64,000 nucleotides of DNA from Branchinecta lynchi (taxonomy: Eukaryota > Arthropoda > Branchiopoda > Anostraca > Branchinectidae), in assembly GCA_023053575.1 (NCBI GenBank), contig JAKZAP010000014.1:12054938-12118937 (forward strand), written 5' to 3'. This document shows positions 53,300 through 63,798 of the stretch, piece by piece. Each line of letters begins with the position of its first letter. The stretch's first letter is position 1. Made by a program: the position numbers and the translations under genes. The notes below the pieces were generated by a model. That model was not told where the DNA came from and did no database searches. It was given only the letters and a program-made list of their open reading frames with translations.

Positions 53300-53752
53300 A
53301 AAAACTAGTCCTCAGATTTAATTTTTGACAACGACGCTGTTTTTGCTGCACGATTGGGGCGATGACAGGAAAGGGTTTTTTCTGCATTTTGATCAACTTC
53401 GGTTTTTTCATTAATAAGGGGCTGAAAACTTAAATATTATTTTATTAATGACCTCGTTCTACGTTTCTATTATGATTACTTGCCTGAATCTATTACTTTG
53501 AATAATCACTGCACGGAAAAACTAGTGCTGAGATTTAATTTTTGACACGGCTGCTGTTTTTGCTGCACGATTGGGGCGACGGCAGGAAATATTTTTTTCT
53601 GCATTTTGATCGACTTCGGTTTTGTTGTTAATAAGGGACTGAGGCTTAAATTTTCTTCCCTTAATAACCCCGTTCCATGTTTCCGGTAAAGAGTACTCGC
53701 CTGTATCTCGGTTAATGCCTGTTCGGTTTTTATGGCACTTGAGCATACTCAA
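53300..53752 (-). repeat. 212-bp direct duplication with a conserved C-terminal frame
   Basis: Copies at about 53300-53508 and 53513-53720. On the minus strand both encode a tail of the form PLIN-KTEVDQNAEK, CRRPNRAAKTAAVSKIKS (or CHRPNRAAKTASLSKIKS), and both end in a stop. The longer frame 53752-53522 begins further up with NRDTGEYSLPETWNGVIKGR. The protein wording is kept better than the DNA around it. It may be the C terminus of an integrase or other element protein; not recognised. Confidence 0.45.
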
Positions 53753-54021
53753 GTGCCATATAGCGATGGTAATTTCTGTCGGTCTGTCGGTCTGTCTGTC
53801 TGTCGTTCTGTCGTTCTGTCGTTCTGTCGGTCTGTCCAGGTTTTGCTAGTTTGGGCACTTCCACACAAGCTAGGACGATGAAACTTCACAGGCATATCAG
53901 GGACCCGACCAGATCAACTTACAAATAATCACTTCCCCAATCCAACTTTCCCCGGATCCGGGAGTCCGGAAACTATAAAGTAAAAAGGGAGCAAAAAGTA
54001 AAACGGGAGCAAAACAAAACG

Positions 54022-54094
54022 CTGGCCGACGGCGGGATCGAACCAGGAACCTTTGGGTTAACAGTCCAGTGTTCTACCACTGAGCTATGCGACT
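54022..54094 (-). tRNA. tRNA-like sequence (anticodon GTT, probably pseudogene or SINE head)
   Basis: Minus strand: TAGCTCAGTGGTAGAAC is a clear A box, CTGTTAA an Asn-type anticodon loop, and GGTTCGATCCC a perfect B box. The acceptor, anticodon and T stems each contain mismatches (CCTGG against CCGCC in the T arm), so a functional tRNA is unlikely. It is flanked by A-rich AAAGTAAAAAGGGAGCAAAA, suggesting insertion of a tRNA-derived SINE or a pseudogene into the family G unit. Confidence 0.5.
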
Positions 54095-55537
54095 ATGCAT
54101 CTAGAAGCGAATGCGAGAATAATTGTGGTTTAAAGATGGTCAGTCCAAGTCAAACAAATCTAGTGAAACGTTTGGCAGGAATATCAGCGAACCGACCAGA
54201 TTAACTTGGATATAATCATATTCCGGATCCGAAACTTGACATATGTCAAGAACAATTGCCGATAACTGGGGGGGGGGGGCTGGGGGCTGGAGGGGGGGGG
54301 CACCCAGAACCTCGTGAAACGCTTCCACATAAGCTAGAACGATGAAACTTGGCAGGCGTGTTGGGAAACCGACCAGATTAACTTGGAAATAATCACTTCC
54401 CCGATCCGGCCATCTTGGGGGCGGTGGAGGGATGGGAAATCCGGAAAGTAGTAGCATGCCTAACTTTTGAACGGGTAATCAGATATGCCTGAAACTTGAC
54501 ATATGTCAAGAACAAGTGCTTCAGAAGCTCAATTTCAAATCCGGACCAGATCCGATAACTGGGGGGGGGGCTGGAGGGGACACCGGAAATCTCATGAAAC
54601 GCTTCCACATAAGCTAGGACAATGAAATTTGGCAGGCATATAAGGGAACCGACCAGAAGAACTTGGAAATAATCACTTTCCCCATCCGGTCATTGTGGGA
54701 GGAGTGGAGGGATGGGAATTCCGGAAACTAGTAGCATGCATAACTTTGGAACGGGTAATCAGACATGCAAGAAACTTGACATATGTCAAGAACAAGTGCT
54801 TTAGATGCTCAGTTTCAAATCCGGACCAGATCCCATCACTGGGGGGGGGGGGGAGCTGGAGGGGCAACCGGAAATCTGGTGAAACGCTTCCAAATAAGCT
54901 AGCACAATAAAACTTGACAGGCATGTGAGGAAACCAACCAGATTAACATGGAAATAATCGCTTCCCCGATCCTGCTATCGCGGGGGGTGGTGGAGGGAAG
55001 GGGAATCCGGAAACTAGAAACATGCATAACTCTGGAATGGATAATCGGACATGCATAAAACTTGACAATTGTGAAGAACAAGTGTCTCAGATATTCAGTT
55101 TCAAATCTGGACCAAATCCGAAGAGAGGGGGATTAGAGGGGGGAACCGGAAATGTCGTGAAATGCTTAGGGTCGATGGATCGGGATGTCACAGTAGAAGG
55201 GTTGGAAGGGGTTTTCCCGGATTTCCGGTGATCACGAGTTAGGGTACTTCGTGGGGTACTTCCACATGTACTAGGACCATGAAACTTGGCAGACATATTA
55301 GGTACTCTTCCAGGTCAACTTGAAAATAGTTCTTTTCCCGATCCGATGATCATGGGGAGATTCTATTGACATGCATAACTTTGGAACAGGTGATCAGACG
55401 TGCATGAAACTTGTCAAGTGTCAAGAACAAGTGACTCAGATGATCAATTTCAAGTCTGGAACGGATCTGATAACATCGGGAGGAGCTGAAGGCGGGCTGG
55501 AGAAATCTCTTGAAGCGCTTAGAGTCGAGAGATCGGG

Positions 55538-58111
55538 ATGGGACTTGGAGGGAAGAACAAGCATAAGCCACAGATACCAGAACACCATCTTCTTCCCCAT
55601 AATTTTCCTGTGCTGTCAACTTTATCTCATGATCATAAGGTTTTTATTTCACCGGCATTACCTACCGGCGGTCGCCCGTCGGGAGGCACATGTGTTTTTG
55701 CACGCGTTAGTTTAACCCCGTCTTTTATTTCGATTTCGGAGCATTTTACTGCAGTTCGCGTCGGAGATGTTGCTTTTATTTCATGTTACCTGCCGACTAA
55801 TTATCGAACGGAGGGTTGTTTGTTGAAATTTCAAGATGCGTGTGAGAGTTTACGTTTGTGCATTTCTTCACTGCCCAGTAATTTAATCTGGTGCATAGTT
55901 GGTGACCTCAACTGCCAAATTTCTGATCCATCGGACGTCAGAGGGTCTTTACTTTTGTCTTTTTTACCTAAGTATTTTATTCTCCCGAAGGATTCACGGT
56001 CTACTTATGTTCACAATTCAGGATCGACGTCGGATATTGACCATGTTGTAATGCCTACTTCTGATCGTATTTTGGGCCTGGTGCGTGTAGGTCAGGATTA
56101 CCCTATTAGCGACCATTTGTACCTAGCATTTGAAGTAGTCGCTTCTCGGGAGACAAGAGATATTCGTAGGCCTCGTTCTAAACCACAGGGCCAGAAAGTG
56201 AAATGGGATTGGTCGAAAATCGATTCTTACCATGCAGAGTCAGAGCAACTTTTACAGAAGATTATGGCCCCATCTACTAGTATTGATCAAGTTGGCATTG
56301 ATATATTTTATTATGAGCTAGTGCATTCTTTACGGATTGGTGCGGAAAGAAGTTTTGGGTATATTAATAAGAAAAGTGGGACGCGTAGGTATGCTTGGCA
56401 CCTTAACCCGCTTTTAGTAGATGCAAATAAGAGAGCTAAATTTGCGTTTTCACAATGGAGAAGTGCAGGAAGTCCTCGTTTTGGGCCGTTTTATGAGGAT
56501 ATGAAAATGGCGAAGGCAGAGTTTCGGAAAGAATTGCGAGTGCATGATGAGTTTGTACGGGATACAATATCTGGACAAATTTGCGATTCTGCTGAAAATT
56601 TTTGGAATTTTGTTAAAACGCGACGTTCGCCAGATGATATGGATAATAGTAGTCTTTCACATTCAGATTGGATTGCTCATTTTAATGCTGTTTTTGATCA
56701 TGATGATTTTACTTTAAATGATGATTTTGAAAGGCAGTTGGAAAATGAACTTCTTTGTCATATACCAGATGAAAATATTTCAGTTTCTGCTGATTCAGTA
56801 AAAGATGCTATTCACCGTCTTACTAGCACTAAGTCGTATGACCATGACCAAATCCATGCTTCTCATCTTAAGTTTGCTCCTGCTTCTGCTATTCTTTTGA
56901 TTTCTACACTTTTTACGATTATTTTAAGGAGTGGACTTGTACCCGGAAGTTTCACAAAAGGAACTACATCCCCTATTTTAAAAAGAGGTGGTGATCCCAA
57001 TCTGTGTGGTTCGTACCGACCAATTACTACTTGTTGCAAATTAAGTAAGGTTTTTGAGCTTTGTATTTTAGATTATTTTAAGAATTGTGATCATGGTTTG
57101 AATCAGGTTGGGTTCCAGCGTGGGTTGGGTTGTGATATAGCTCATTTTATTATGTCAAAGCTTTTATGGTGTTCGAATCATTTTAATAAGGTCTATATTT
57201 TCGCTTTAGATATTGCAAAAGCTTACGATAGTGTCATACATGCTTGGGCGCTTTTAGCTCTTTTGAAAAATGGAGTAGAGCCACAAATTGTCCGAGTTCT
57301 ACAAAATTGGTACCGTCGGTGCTTGTTGAAAGTTCGGTGGCGCGGTTCTGACAGCGATTTTAAAATAATAGTCAAAAGAGGACTGAGACAAGGGAGTGTT
57401 CTGTCACCGATTATTTTCAATGTTACATTGGCACTTTGCCTGAAGAAACTTAAGACTACCCTTGTTTTCGGAAAAGGGATTTTTCTTTCTTGGTTGGCTT
57501 ATGCGGACGATGTACTCTTGCTTAGCAGAACTTTATCATCGTTGCAAAAAAATATAACACTTTTTTCAGATCTGTTGAAATCGCATGGGCTTTCTTTGAA
57601 CCCTGCGAAATGTAAACTGATGGTATTTGATAAGAATGGTGACAGAAGTAGTATACAAGTTTCTCTTATGAGTAAAGTAATAACTTGCTGTAATGTTTTT
57701 ACTTATCTTGGTTTGCCGTATTGCTCTACTTTGAGTCAGACCCGTGCATCAGTGGTAAAAGAAGTTGAGAGAAGGGTGGCTGCTAGTTTTGGATCGATTG
57801 TTGGATTACGTGAGCTTCTGAACCGGCGAAGGCTTGCACATGTGTTTAACGTAACAGCTTTGCCACAGTGTCTCCTAGCTTCTTCGTTCCTCCCAGTTTT
57901 TCGGCTTGCCGACACGTCGCATATTAAAACCCGATACTTTATTTTTTCAAAATGGTTGTGTCGTTTTAACAGGTATGAGTCCAATACTAATATGATGGAG
58001 ACTTATGGTATAAAAAACCCTCTTGAAATTATGGTGAAAAAGCATGAAAAGTTTAGACGTAAGTTGCAAGGGCTCAAGCATAATTTATCATCTTTCCTCC
58101 ATGAGCGGTAA
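55538..58111 (+). pseudogene. LINE ORF2: AP-endonuclease (partial) and reverse transcriptase
   Basis: An 857-codon frame without stops; the first dozen codons belong to the flanking repeat. The endonuclease lacks its N-terminal part but keeps GDLNCQ (about 122-127), SDIDHV (165-170) and SDHLYL (191-196). The RT carries GSYRPITTCCKLSKVFE, NQVGFQRGLG, FALDIAKAYDSV (555-566), KRGLRQGSVLSPIIFN (613-628), LAYADDVLLLS (653-663), LNPAKCKLM and FTYLGLPYC. It encodes the protein of target-primed reverse transcription. An uninterrupted frame means a recent insertion. Clade (CR1/Jockey-like) is not fixed. It is related to the decayed LINE at 35206-38512. Confidence 0.92.
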
Positions 58112-58386
58112 ATTATTTTTATGATTTTTATGATTTTTTTTTTTTTTTAAATTTTGAATTTTTTTTTTTGAATTTTAATGTTTTTAAAGTGTTTTTAAAG
58201 TTTTTGTCATTGTTTGTGGTCTTTAATCTGCCTTCGCCATTTTCATGCGTTGTTGTTTATTTTAGTCGTTCCAATGGATTAGAGTTCGGTCTAATGTTTG
58301 TTTGATTTGTGTATTTATATAGTTATTTATCTTATTATCATCAATTTTGGTGGATCAATAAATCATCATCATCATCATCATCATCA
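55573..58386 (+). mobile_element. Nearly intact LINE inserted in family G
   Basis: Family G sequence stops inside AACAAGCATAAGCC near 55572 and resumes at about 58455 with CATTGACAAAACAGGACCG, exactly the next phrase of the G unit (compare 10914-10960). The LINE ends with an ATCATCATC microsatellite (58361-58386). Between 58387 and 58454 is a short (ATT)n-containing stretch. The 5' end is truncated. Confidence 0.85.
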
Positions 58387-58810
58387 TACATTGTAGAGGC
58401 TTAACGGCCTGCCATTCAATTTGCAAATATATTATTATTATTATTATTAATATCATTGACAAAACAGGACCGATCGTGTCACAGTGGGGGGAGTTGGAGG
58501 GGGATTTCCCTAATTCCGATGGTCACGAGTTAGGGTACTTCCAGATGTGCTATGACCGTGAAACTTTGCAGGCAAGTTAGGGACTCTATTAGATTGGCTT
58601 GAAAATATAGTCCCTCCCCCGATCCGATCATCGTTGGAGGAAGATACAGTTGTCAATGAGTGGTATAACCATTTCAGATCTACTAGATCAAGCCCATTTT
58701 CTGATGAAATGAATATCTGGAGAGAGATCCAGCCTTGAAAACTGCAAACCGTATCTGACAAACATGCTAACTGTTCTTACAAGTGCCATATGAGCTTTCA
58801 GCTCTTGTTC

Positions 58811-59103
58811 TTTATCTCAACGGCTTCTCGAATGGTTTGATGGAGTCCGGTGCACGTTGCAAGAATTTGGGCTTTCTCAAAATATACTGAATGGGATGGG
58901 TTTTCGAAAATATGTTCTGCAAGTGCAGATTTGAAAGTATAGTTATGACGGTGTCCGTTGGAGAGGGCGTGGTCAATTTCTTGCTCATGCTCTGCAAGTC
59001 GTTTTCCGAAAGTTCTCTCTGTCCTTCCTACGTAACGCTTTCCGCAATCACAAGGTATTGAATAAATGCCTCTTTGGTACTGATTTGGGACTTTATAAAA
59101 GTT
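58811..59103 (-). pseudogene. GIY-YIG endonuclease domain of a Penelope-like element
   Basis: The minus-strand frame after a TGA reads KVPNQYQRGIYSIPCDCGKR, YVGRTERTFGKRLAEHEQEI, then LAEHIFENPSHSVYFEKAQI. GIYSIP...YVG with the downstream R, EH and the CxC pair is the GIY-YIG nuclease found at the C terminus of Penelope-like reverse transcriptases. It is cut on its 3' side by the family G boundary, and its reverse transcriptase is absent. No start codon, so no ATG-based ORF search would show it. It is directly followed by AGCCCAAGCTGACTTTGAAA, the Penelope-like repeat phrase. Confidence 0.82.
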
Positions 59104-59119
59104 TCAAAGTCAGCTTGGG

Positions 59120-60118
59120 CTCAAAGAATAGATTAAGGCATCTGAGAAAACCAAGTTCAGATATGGATTCAGTGTTTGTATTTACCCCTATACGTCATCT
59201 CTACCTCGACAAAACTTCCAGCTGCCTTACTTCTGCCAAATTTTTGGTTTCTGTTAGACTCTGGGCGAACTACTTGTCCGTTAAAAAAAAAAACCCAAAA
59301 TGAATTCAGCGTATCTCCTTACCTCTATATTGAACCTCTAATCAACTTCAGATAAAACTTTTAACTTTTAACGAATTTTCCAGTTTTGGCCACATTCCGG
59401 GCGAACTACTGGTTCGGCGAGAAAATTACTTCCATATATGTATTCAGCATGCCTCCTAACCACTACATCGAACCCCTAATCGTCTTCAGAAAAAACTTTT
59501 AGTTGTAACAAATTTTCCGATTTCAGCCGGATTCCAGGCGAACTATGTGTTCGAGTAGAAAACGATTGTCATATACTGATTCAGCACGTCTTCTTAACCC
59601 TGAATCGAACATCTAATCAAGTACAAATACAACTTTTACTTTAATTTTTTTTTCGGATTTGGACGATTCAGGGCGAACTGCTTGTCCGGCGAAAAAATAA
59701 TTTTCATACACGTATTCAGCATGTCTCCTTACCCCTAGATAGAACCTCTAATCTACTTAAGATTAAACTTATATTTACAAATTTTCCGGTTTTAGCCGGA
59801 TTCCGGGTGAACTACTTGTCCGGCGAGAAAATTATTTTCATATTCGGATTCAGCATGTCTCATCACCCCCCAATCGACTATCTTGTTAGCTTTTAAAAAT
59901 ATTTCTTTTCCTCCCTTCATTTGAACACCCTCCCCCACCCTTAAATATAGGGCTACAGAGCCCATCTTCTAACTTGACCTTTACTTTGACCCAAAGAGTC
60001 CTCGTGCTAAGTCTGAACAAAATATCTCAACCACTTCAAGAGTTATCGTGCTAACAGAGAAATAACTTTTGCGATGTCATAGGTATCCCTCCAATTACGT
60101 CCGGGATCCAAAAAAGGG
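59120..60118 (+). repeat. Family A repeat, nearly full copy
   Basis: It begins inside the distal region (AGATTAAGGCATCTGAGAAA) and runs through five tandem units with TTTTGGCCACATTCCGGGCG-type words. Then follow a CCCTCCCCCACCC tract, CATCTTCTAACTTGACC and the proximal tip GATGTCATAGGTATCCCTCC then ACGTCCGGGATCC (decayed palindrome). Confidence 0.75.
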
Positions 60119-61180
60119 ATAAGGCATCCAACACGCATTCCATTGTTGATAAACTCTAATTTTGAAGGAAAAGCTGGAAATAGACAAGGAGTCAGGGGAT
60201 TCCATTGTCTGTGACCCACGAATTCGTAGCCTGAAAGCACGACCAATCTCGAACCAAGCAAGAACTTTCAATCTGCTCCTACATTGAAATAGCATTTGCA
60301 TGAATACACCTGAACAGCCCTACTGCTAATAAGCTAGCGGAAACACAACAGAGTGGGGGACAATAGACAAAGAGCCGGCGGAACATCACTACTATCTCCC
60401 TGAAGCAGGACGAGGTCCCAAAAAATGCCCGTAGGCTAAAGCCTTTTTCACGCTTGGAGCGAATTTCGCTTCGCTTGAGCATAGTGTGAACTGAGAGTGA
60501 ATTTCGCCTCCCGCCTAGGAACAGAATGAGAAGGTCCTCATCTTCTCACCCCCCGCTAGCTTATTAGGTACAAGTAGTAACAAGTCCTTAGGAATTTCTT
60601 TTTGCTGCCATGGGATATAAGTCATGTTACTTTATTTTATTTCCAATGTTTTGGTTAAAAATAAAAAACCTACCTACCTACCTACTTCTCCGTGAAATTT
60701 GCAGAGAAAATCTTTCCCAGTGATTAGAAAATACATTAACAGACCACCGCGTTTCTGCGCCGCCGTCGTCACACAGCGCTACACAATTTCTCGCTAAGCT
60801 ATGCGAAATTTACAGGACAATCATGGCTAGTCGAAACTAGGTTCAAGCCTATAGAAAGGCCTCGTAAACGTCCTTTCTGAATGTCATCAATTACTCGGCA
60901 CCAAGTGCTAAGGGGCGTACTTAATTTTATCACTAGCGAATAATTCTGGAAAATTTTTTTTGTGACTTGTTTATTTTATTTAGTGCTCCCCCTTTCGCGG
61001 GCTCGATTAATCAATTAAGGAGACTCTAGCAAGTCCGGCTATCGAAGAAGGCAGTCGACCTTCATTTCCTTATGTTCTGTTGACTTCCCGGACTCCCAAT
61101 AGTCTGTGGAACTGCAACAAACACCAAAAAGGCCCGTAAATATAAAAATACCCAAAAATACCCCTCCATTATCGCTTTAC
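60119..61180. other. Intronic, no recognised element
   Basis: Contains an (ACCT)n run at about 60672-60688 and GCGAATTTCGCTTCGCTTGA words at 60460-60480. The minus-strand frame 60261-60043 shows no motif. Confidence 0.35.
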
Positions 61181-61363
61181 CTCTTTTTGAAGATCTTTTC
61201 GTGAAAACATCGCTAGTTCATCACCGAAAATTTCCTGAGAGTTTAAAACTTCCTGGTAATCGATTTCCCGGCCGAAAGTTTGATCCTCGATACCGTTTGC
61301 CTTCAAGAACTCCATGTAGGCTACTTGAAAGGCCTGACCGATAGACTGGGCGATGAACTGAGC
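61181..61363 (-). CDS. APBA: X11/Mint (APBA) exon: end of PTB domain
   Basis: This exon encodes 61 residues, beginning AQFIAQSIGQAFQVAYMEF and ending RKDLQKE. It is the long C-terminal helix of the X11/Mint phosphotyrosine-binding domain plus the linker to PDZ1. It is bounded by a tttcag acceptor and a GAG/gtaaag donor, and both ends are phase 0. Known role of the family: the PTB domain binds the YENPTY motif of amyloid precursor protein-type receptors, and the protein is a neuronal adaptor at synapses and in polarised trafficking. The residues continue in frame into the PDZ1 exon. The exon or exons carrying the rest of the PTB (family wording near ICHVFES) were not found before 64000, so the gene continues off the window. 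The intron that follows is 11.1 kb and packed with transposons. Confidence 0.95.
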
Positions 61364-61454
61364 CTGAAATAAAAATCCCAATTACAGGAGCAGTCGAGAA
61401 GATAAGTACGACCTAGGTAAAAAGAAAAGGAAAAAAGGTATACGAATCAACCTA

Positions 61455-61621
61455 CACTGTAAAAAGTTTCTCCGAGTAAGGATTAAAGTTAACTCCAGTA
61501 TTTGCTACTGGGATTACCCTTACCTCTACTGGGATAAGATTAATGTGAATTAGAGGTAATTTTATCTCAGTAGAGACAAGATTAATCCCAGTAGCAAATA
61601 CTGCAAGATTATTTTTTACAG
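61455..61621. mobile_element. MITE T, 167 bp, TA-flanked
   Basis: It starts CACTGTAAAAAGTTTCTCC after TA and ends TATTTTTTACAG (decayed). Inside, repeated GATAAGATTAAT, TACTGGGATTA and CCCAGTAGCAAATACTGCA words form a palindrome. Tc1/mariner-like by tips and TA. It lies only 90 bp from the exon at 61363. Confidence 0.8.
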
Positions 61622-62924
61622 CCTATACAAGCCTAACTGGCGGTGCCGATCTCCGATTCTTTGCCCTCAGACAGGAATTGCAACGGGCGGTTAGGTTTAG
61701 CCATCCTGGTGCTTTCGTACACCCTTCCTGTCACCTTTCCCGGATTTCTCCAGGTGCCCATTTGAAGCTGGTGGACTTAGGAGCGCCCCAGGACCCCCGC
61801 CCCAAACCAAACGGTCGGCACCACCAAGACTCGAATCAGCGGTCGAACCAGCGACAATCTGGCGCGCCAACTATTCTGTCAGGGCGGGCAATGTCCTTGA
61901 TTCACCATTTATTTATTAATTCTTTTATTTCCCTCAAAACTGAGGAGAAACATAATAATACATAATGAAGCTATGCATAAATCAATTGATCCATTCAATG
62001 ACGCTATAAATACTTTGGGCAAAACAACTAAACACTTTAGACAACTAAATTACGATTATTAACGTCTTAAATTATTCGCCTGTGAGTAAAGATAGTGGGT
62101 TTGGAGGACTTCCGAAGCTTTTTTGTCAAACGTTGTTTGAGAACTTGTTTTTGAATGGAAATTTCTCGGAAGGGAACACGTCTTCTTGGGCGAAGGGAAC
62201 GATAAGAGTCGACAAAATAAGAACGAAAACTTCCGATAATCCCCAGATTAAATCTGCACACTTCTCCGACGAAAAGATTAAAAAAGAATCCCCCTGAATA
62301 TTTCTCTATCAGGGCCAAGACCGGCACGAGCCGTTGCTCACTTTATTCCAAAGTAGCAGCCAGTATGACTGATATAAAAGTTTCCATTCCGTAATTTACT
62401 TATCTCTTTGATGAACATTCTAGAATACCTCCATAAAAGAATCGTTTTTGTTTGTTTGTTTTTTGAATTGTGTTATACTCCCCAATGTATAGCCTACAGT
62501 TTTGATTTTAAGACAGGTGTTTACGCTGACTAAACTGATGATGATACAGTTTTTTTTTAAAGATTAGCTGCAAAGGAAGCTTATTTTACATCTGACATTT
62601 GAAGCCATTGAAATATTTTGAACTCATCGATGGGACTGTAGAGCCCTACTAGAGCCGGGGGCTCTAGTAATGACGTTTAGAGTGTAGGCTGCTTGCACGA
62701 CAACCCAAAATTCACACAGAAGTCGAAATGGAATTTCAACAAGGGCCTGCATTTCCAGGTTAAAGAAGCAAAGTTCTGAAAAGTTACGCCTGTAGGGCTA
62801 TACAGAAATATCACGCATGTAAAACAGAAAGTAGGAAAATTATTTTTTAATTTTTCGGCAAGTTTGCGTTTATAGTTAGCAGTTATTTCAAGCGTAGACG
62901 GTCAAGCATATAGAGGTGCAGCTA
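61622..62924. other. Intronic, no recognised element
   Basis: GC-rich patch at 61640-61880, otherwise AT-rich. Both strands of 62067-62327 are open but show no motif. I searched here for the missing PTB exon (ICHVFES-type wording) without success. Confidence 0.35.
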
Positions 62925-63057
62925 CACGGTAAAAAGTTTCTCCGAATAAGGATGCAGTATTTGCTACTGGGATTAATCTTAGCTCTCTTGGGATACAATT
63001 AATCTGAATTAGGGATAATCTTATCTCACTAAAGACAAGATCTTAGTTTTTACAGTG
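62925..63057. mobile_element. MITE T, 133 bp, TA-flanked
   Basis: CACGGTAAAAAGTTTCTCC at the left, GTTTTTACAGTG at the right, TA on both sides. Inner GCAGTATTTGCTACTGGG word. Confidence 0.85.
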
Positions 63058-63116
63058 TACCACACATCCGAAAGAAGTTCATTCGAAGAAATCAATTTTC
63101 TGTGGATAACAAACTG

Positions 63117-63278
63117 GATAAAAAACTTGCAGGAGTTGTTACTGGGATTAATCTTGTCTTTATTGAGATAAGATTATCTCTAATTTGGATTAATCTTATG
63201 CCAGTAGAGATAAGATTAGTCCCAGTAGCAAATACTGCAGTTAACTTTAATCCTTACTAGGAGAAACTTTTTACAGTG
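63117..63278. mobile_element. MITE T, about 162 bp
   Basis: The right end GGAGAAACTTTTTACAGTG is intact; the left end is decayed (ATAAAAAACTTGCAGGAG). The inner CCCAGTAGCAAATACTGCAG is preserved. Confidence 0.75.
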
Positions 63279-63640
63279 TGGACTGTCGGACCTCAATCCT
63301 ATTCAGTTAAACTTTAACTGTAGGATCCTGATACGTATGACGAAAAATGCCAGGATCCGCTCTGTCCGGGGGGGGGGGGGCTATTCTACAAATAAATTAA
63401 ACTGAATTTAAAACGAATCAGAACAATTTATTTCTAGGCTAGGATCATTTCTAGGCTAGGATTTAAAAATACAAAAACAAAACAGTAGGAAAACGCTTTC
63501 GAGTCAATGATACTTTCAACTAGTATTTATTGAACTATTAAGTCTCTTAATCTTACCCAGAAAGAGAGGAAGAGATAAGATTAAGATAAGATACCATTTG
63601 CATAAATCTTTTTTTTTTTAATATGCTAATCAGACCCTTT

Positions 63641-63793
63641 TTACTCTTTAGCGTGAAGCTTGACTGCTGTATAAGCAGTCTCGAATTTTTTGTTTGTTTC
63701 TGCAGCAGAAACAATGAGAACTGAAAGATGTACTGAATACATGGAGATAAGTTGGTCCTTGACCCGGATGTGTATCCAGACGTGCTTAAATCT
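63641..63793 (-). CDS. Candidate terminal exon, unidentified
   Basis: After a strong acceptor (tttttgtttcag) a frame of 50 codons runs to TAA: RFKHVWIHIRVKDQLISMYS ... TNKKFETAYTAVKLHAKE. A minus-strand AATAAA lies about 110 bp downstream (63531-63526). It does not match the X11 PTB sequence expected here, so it would be another gene's last exon, an alternative X11 end, or chance. Only acceptor, frame and polyadenylation signal support it. Confidence 0.22.
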   Translation of the reverse strand, partial: RFKHVWIHIRVKDQLISMYSVHLSVLIVSAAETNKKFETAYTAVKLHAKE

Positions 63794-63798
63794 CTGAA

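Larger units (their letters stand above)
53731..58808 (+). repeat. Family G repeat, copy 5, with tRNA-like and LINE insertions
   Basis: It starts with the hairpin TATGGCACTTGAG-cata-CTCAAGTGCCATA and a long GTCTGTC/GTTCTGTC microsatellite, and ends ACAAGTGCCATATGAGCTTT then CAGCTCTTG. The body consists of about 280-bp tandem units (GCTTCCACATAAGCTAG at 54321, 54601, 54886) with G tracts at 54270, 54560 and 54841. A tRNA-like sequence lies at 54022 and a LINE at about 55573-58386. Confidence 0.75.

Noticed and set aside
53731..53760. Hairpin TATGGCACTTGAG...CTCAAGTGCCATA as a bacterial-type terminator
   Set aside because: It recurs as the terminus of a dispersed eukaryotic repeat family and has no gene upstream.
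61855..61880. GCGGTCGAACCAGCG as a tRNA B box
   Set aside because: Only part of the B box matches, with no A box at the right distance.
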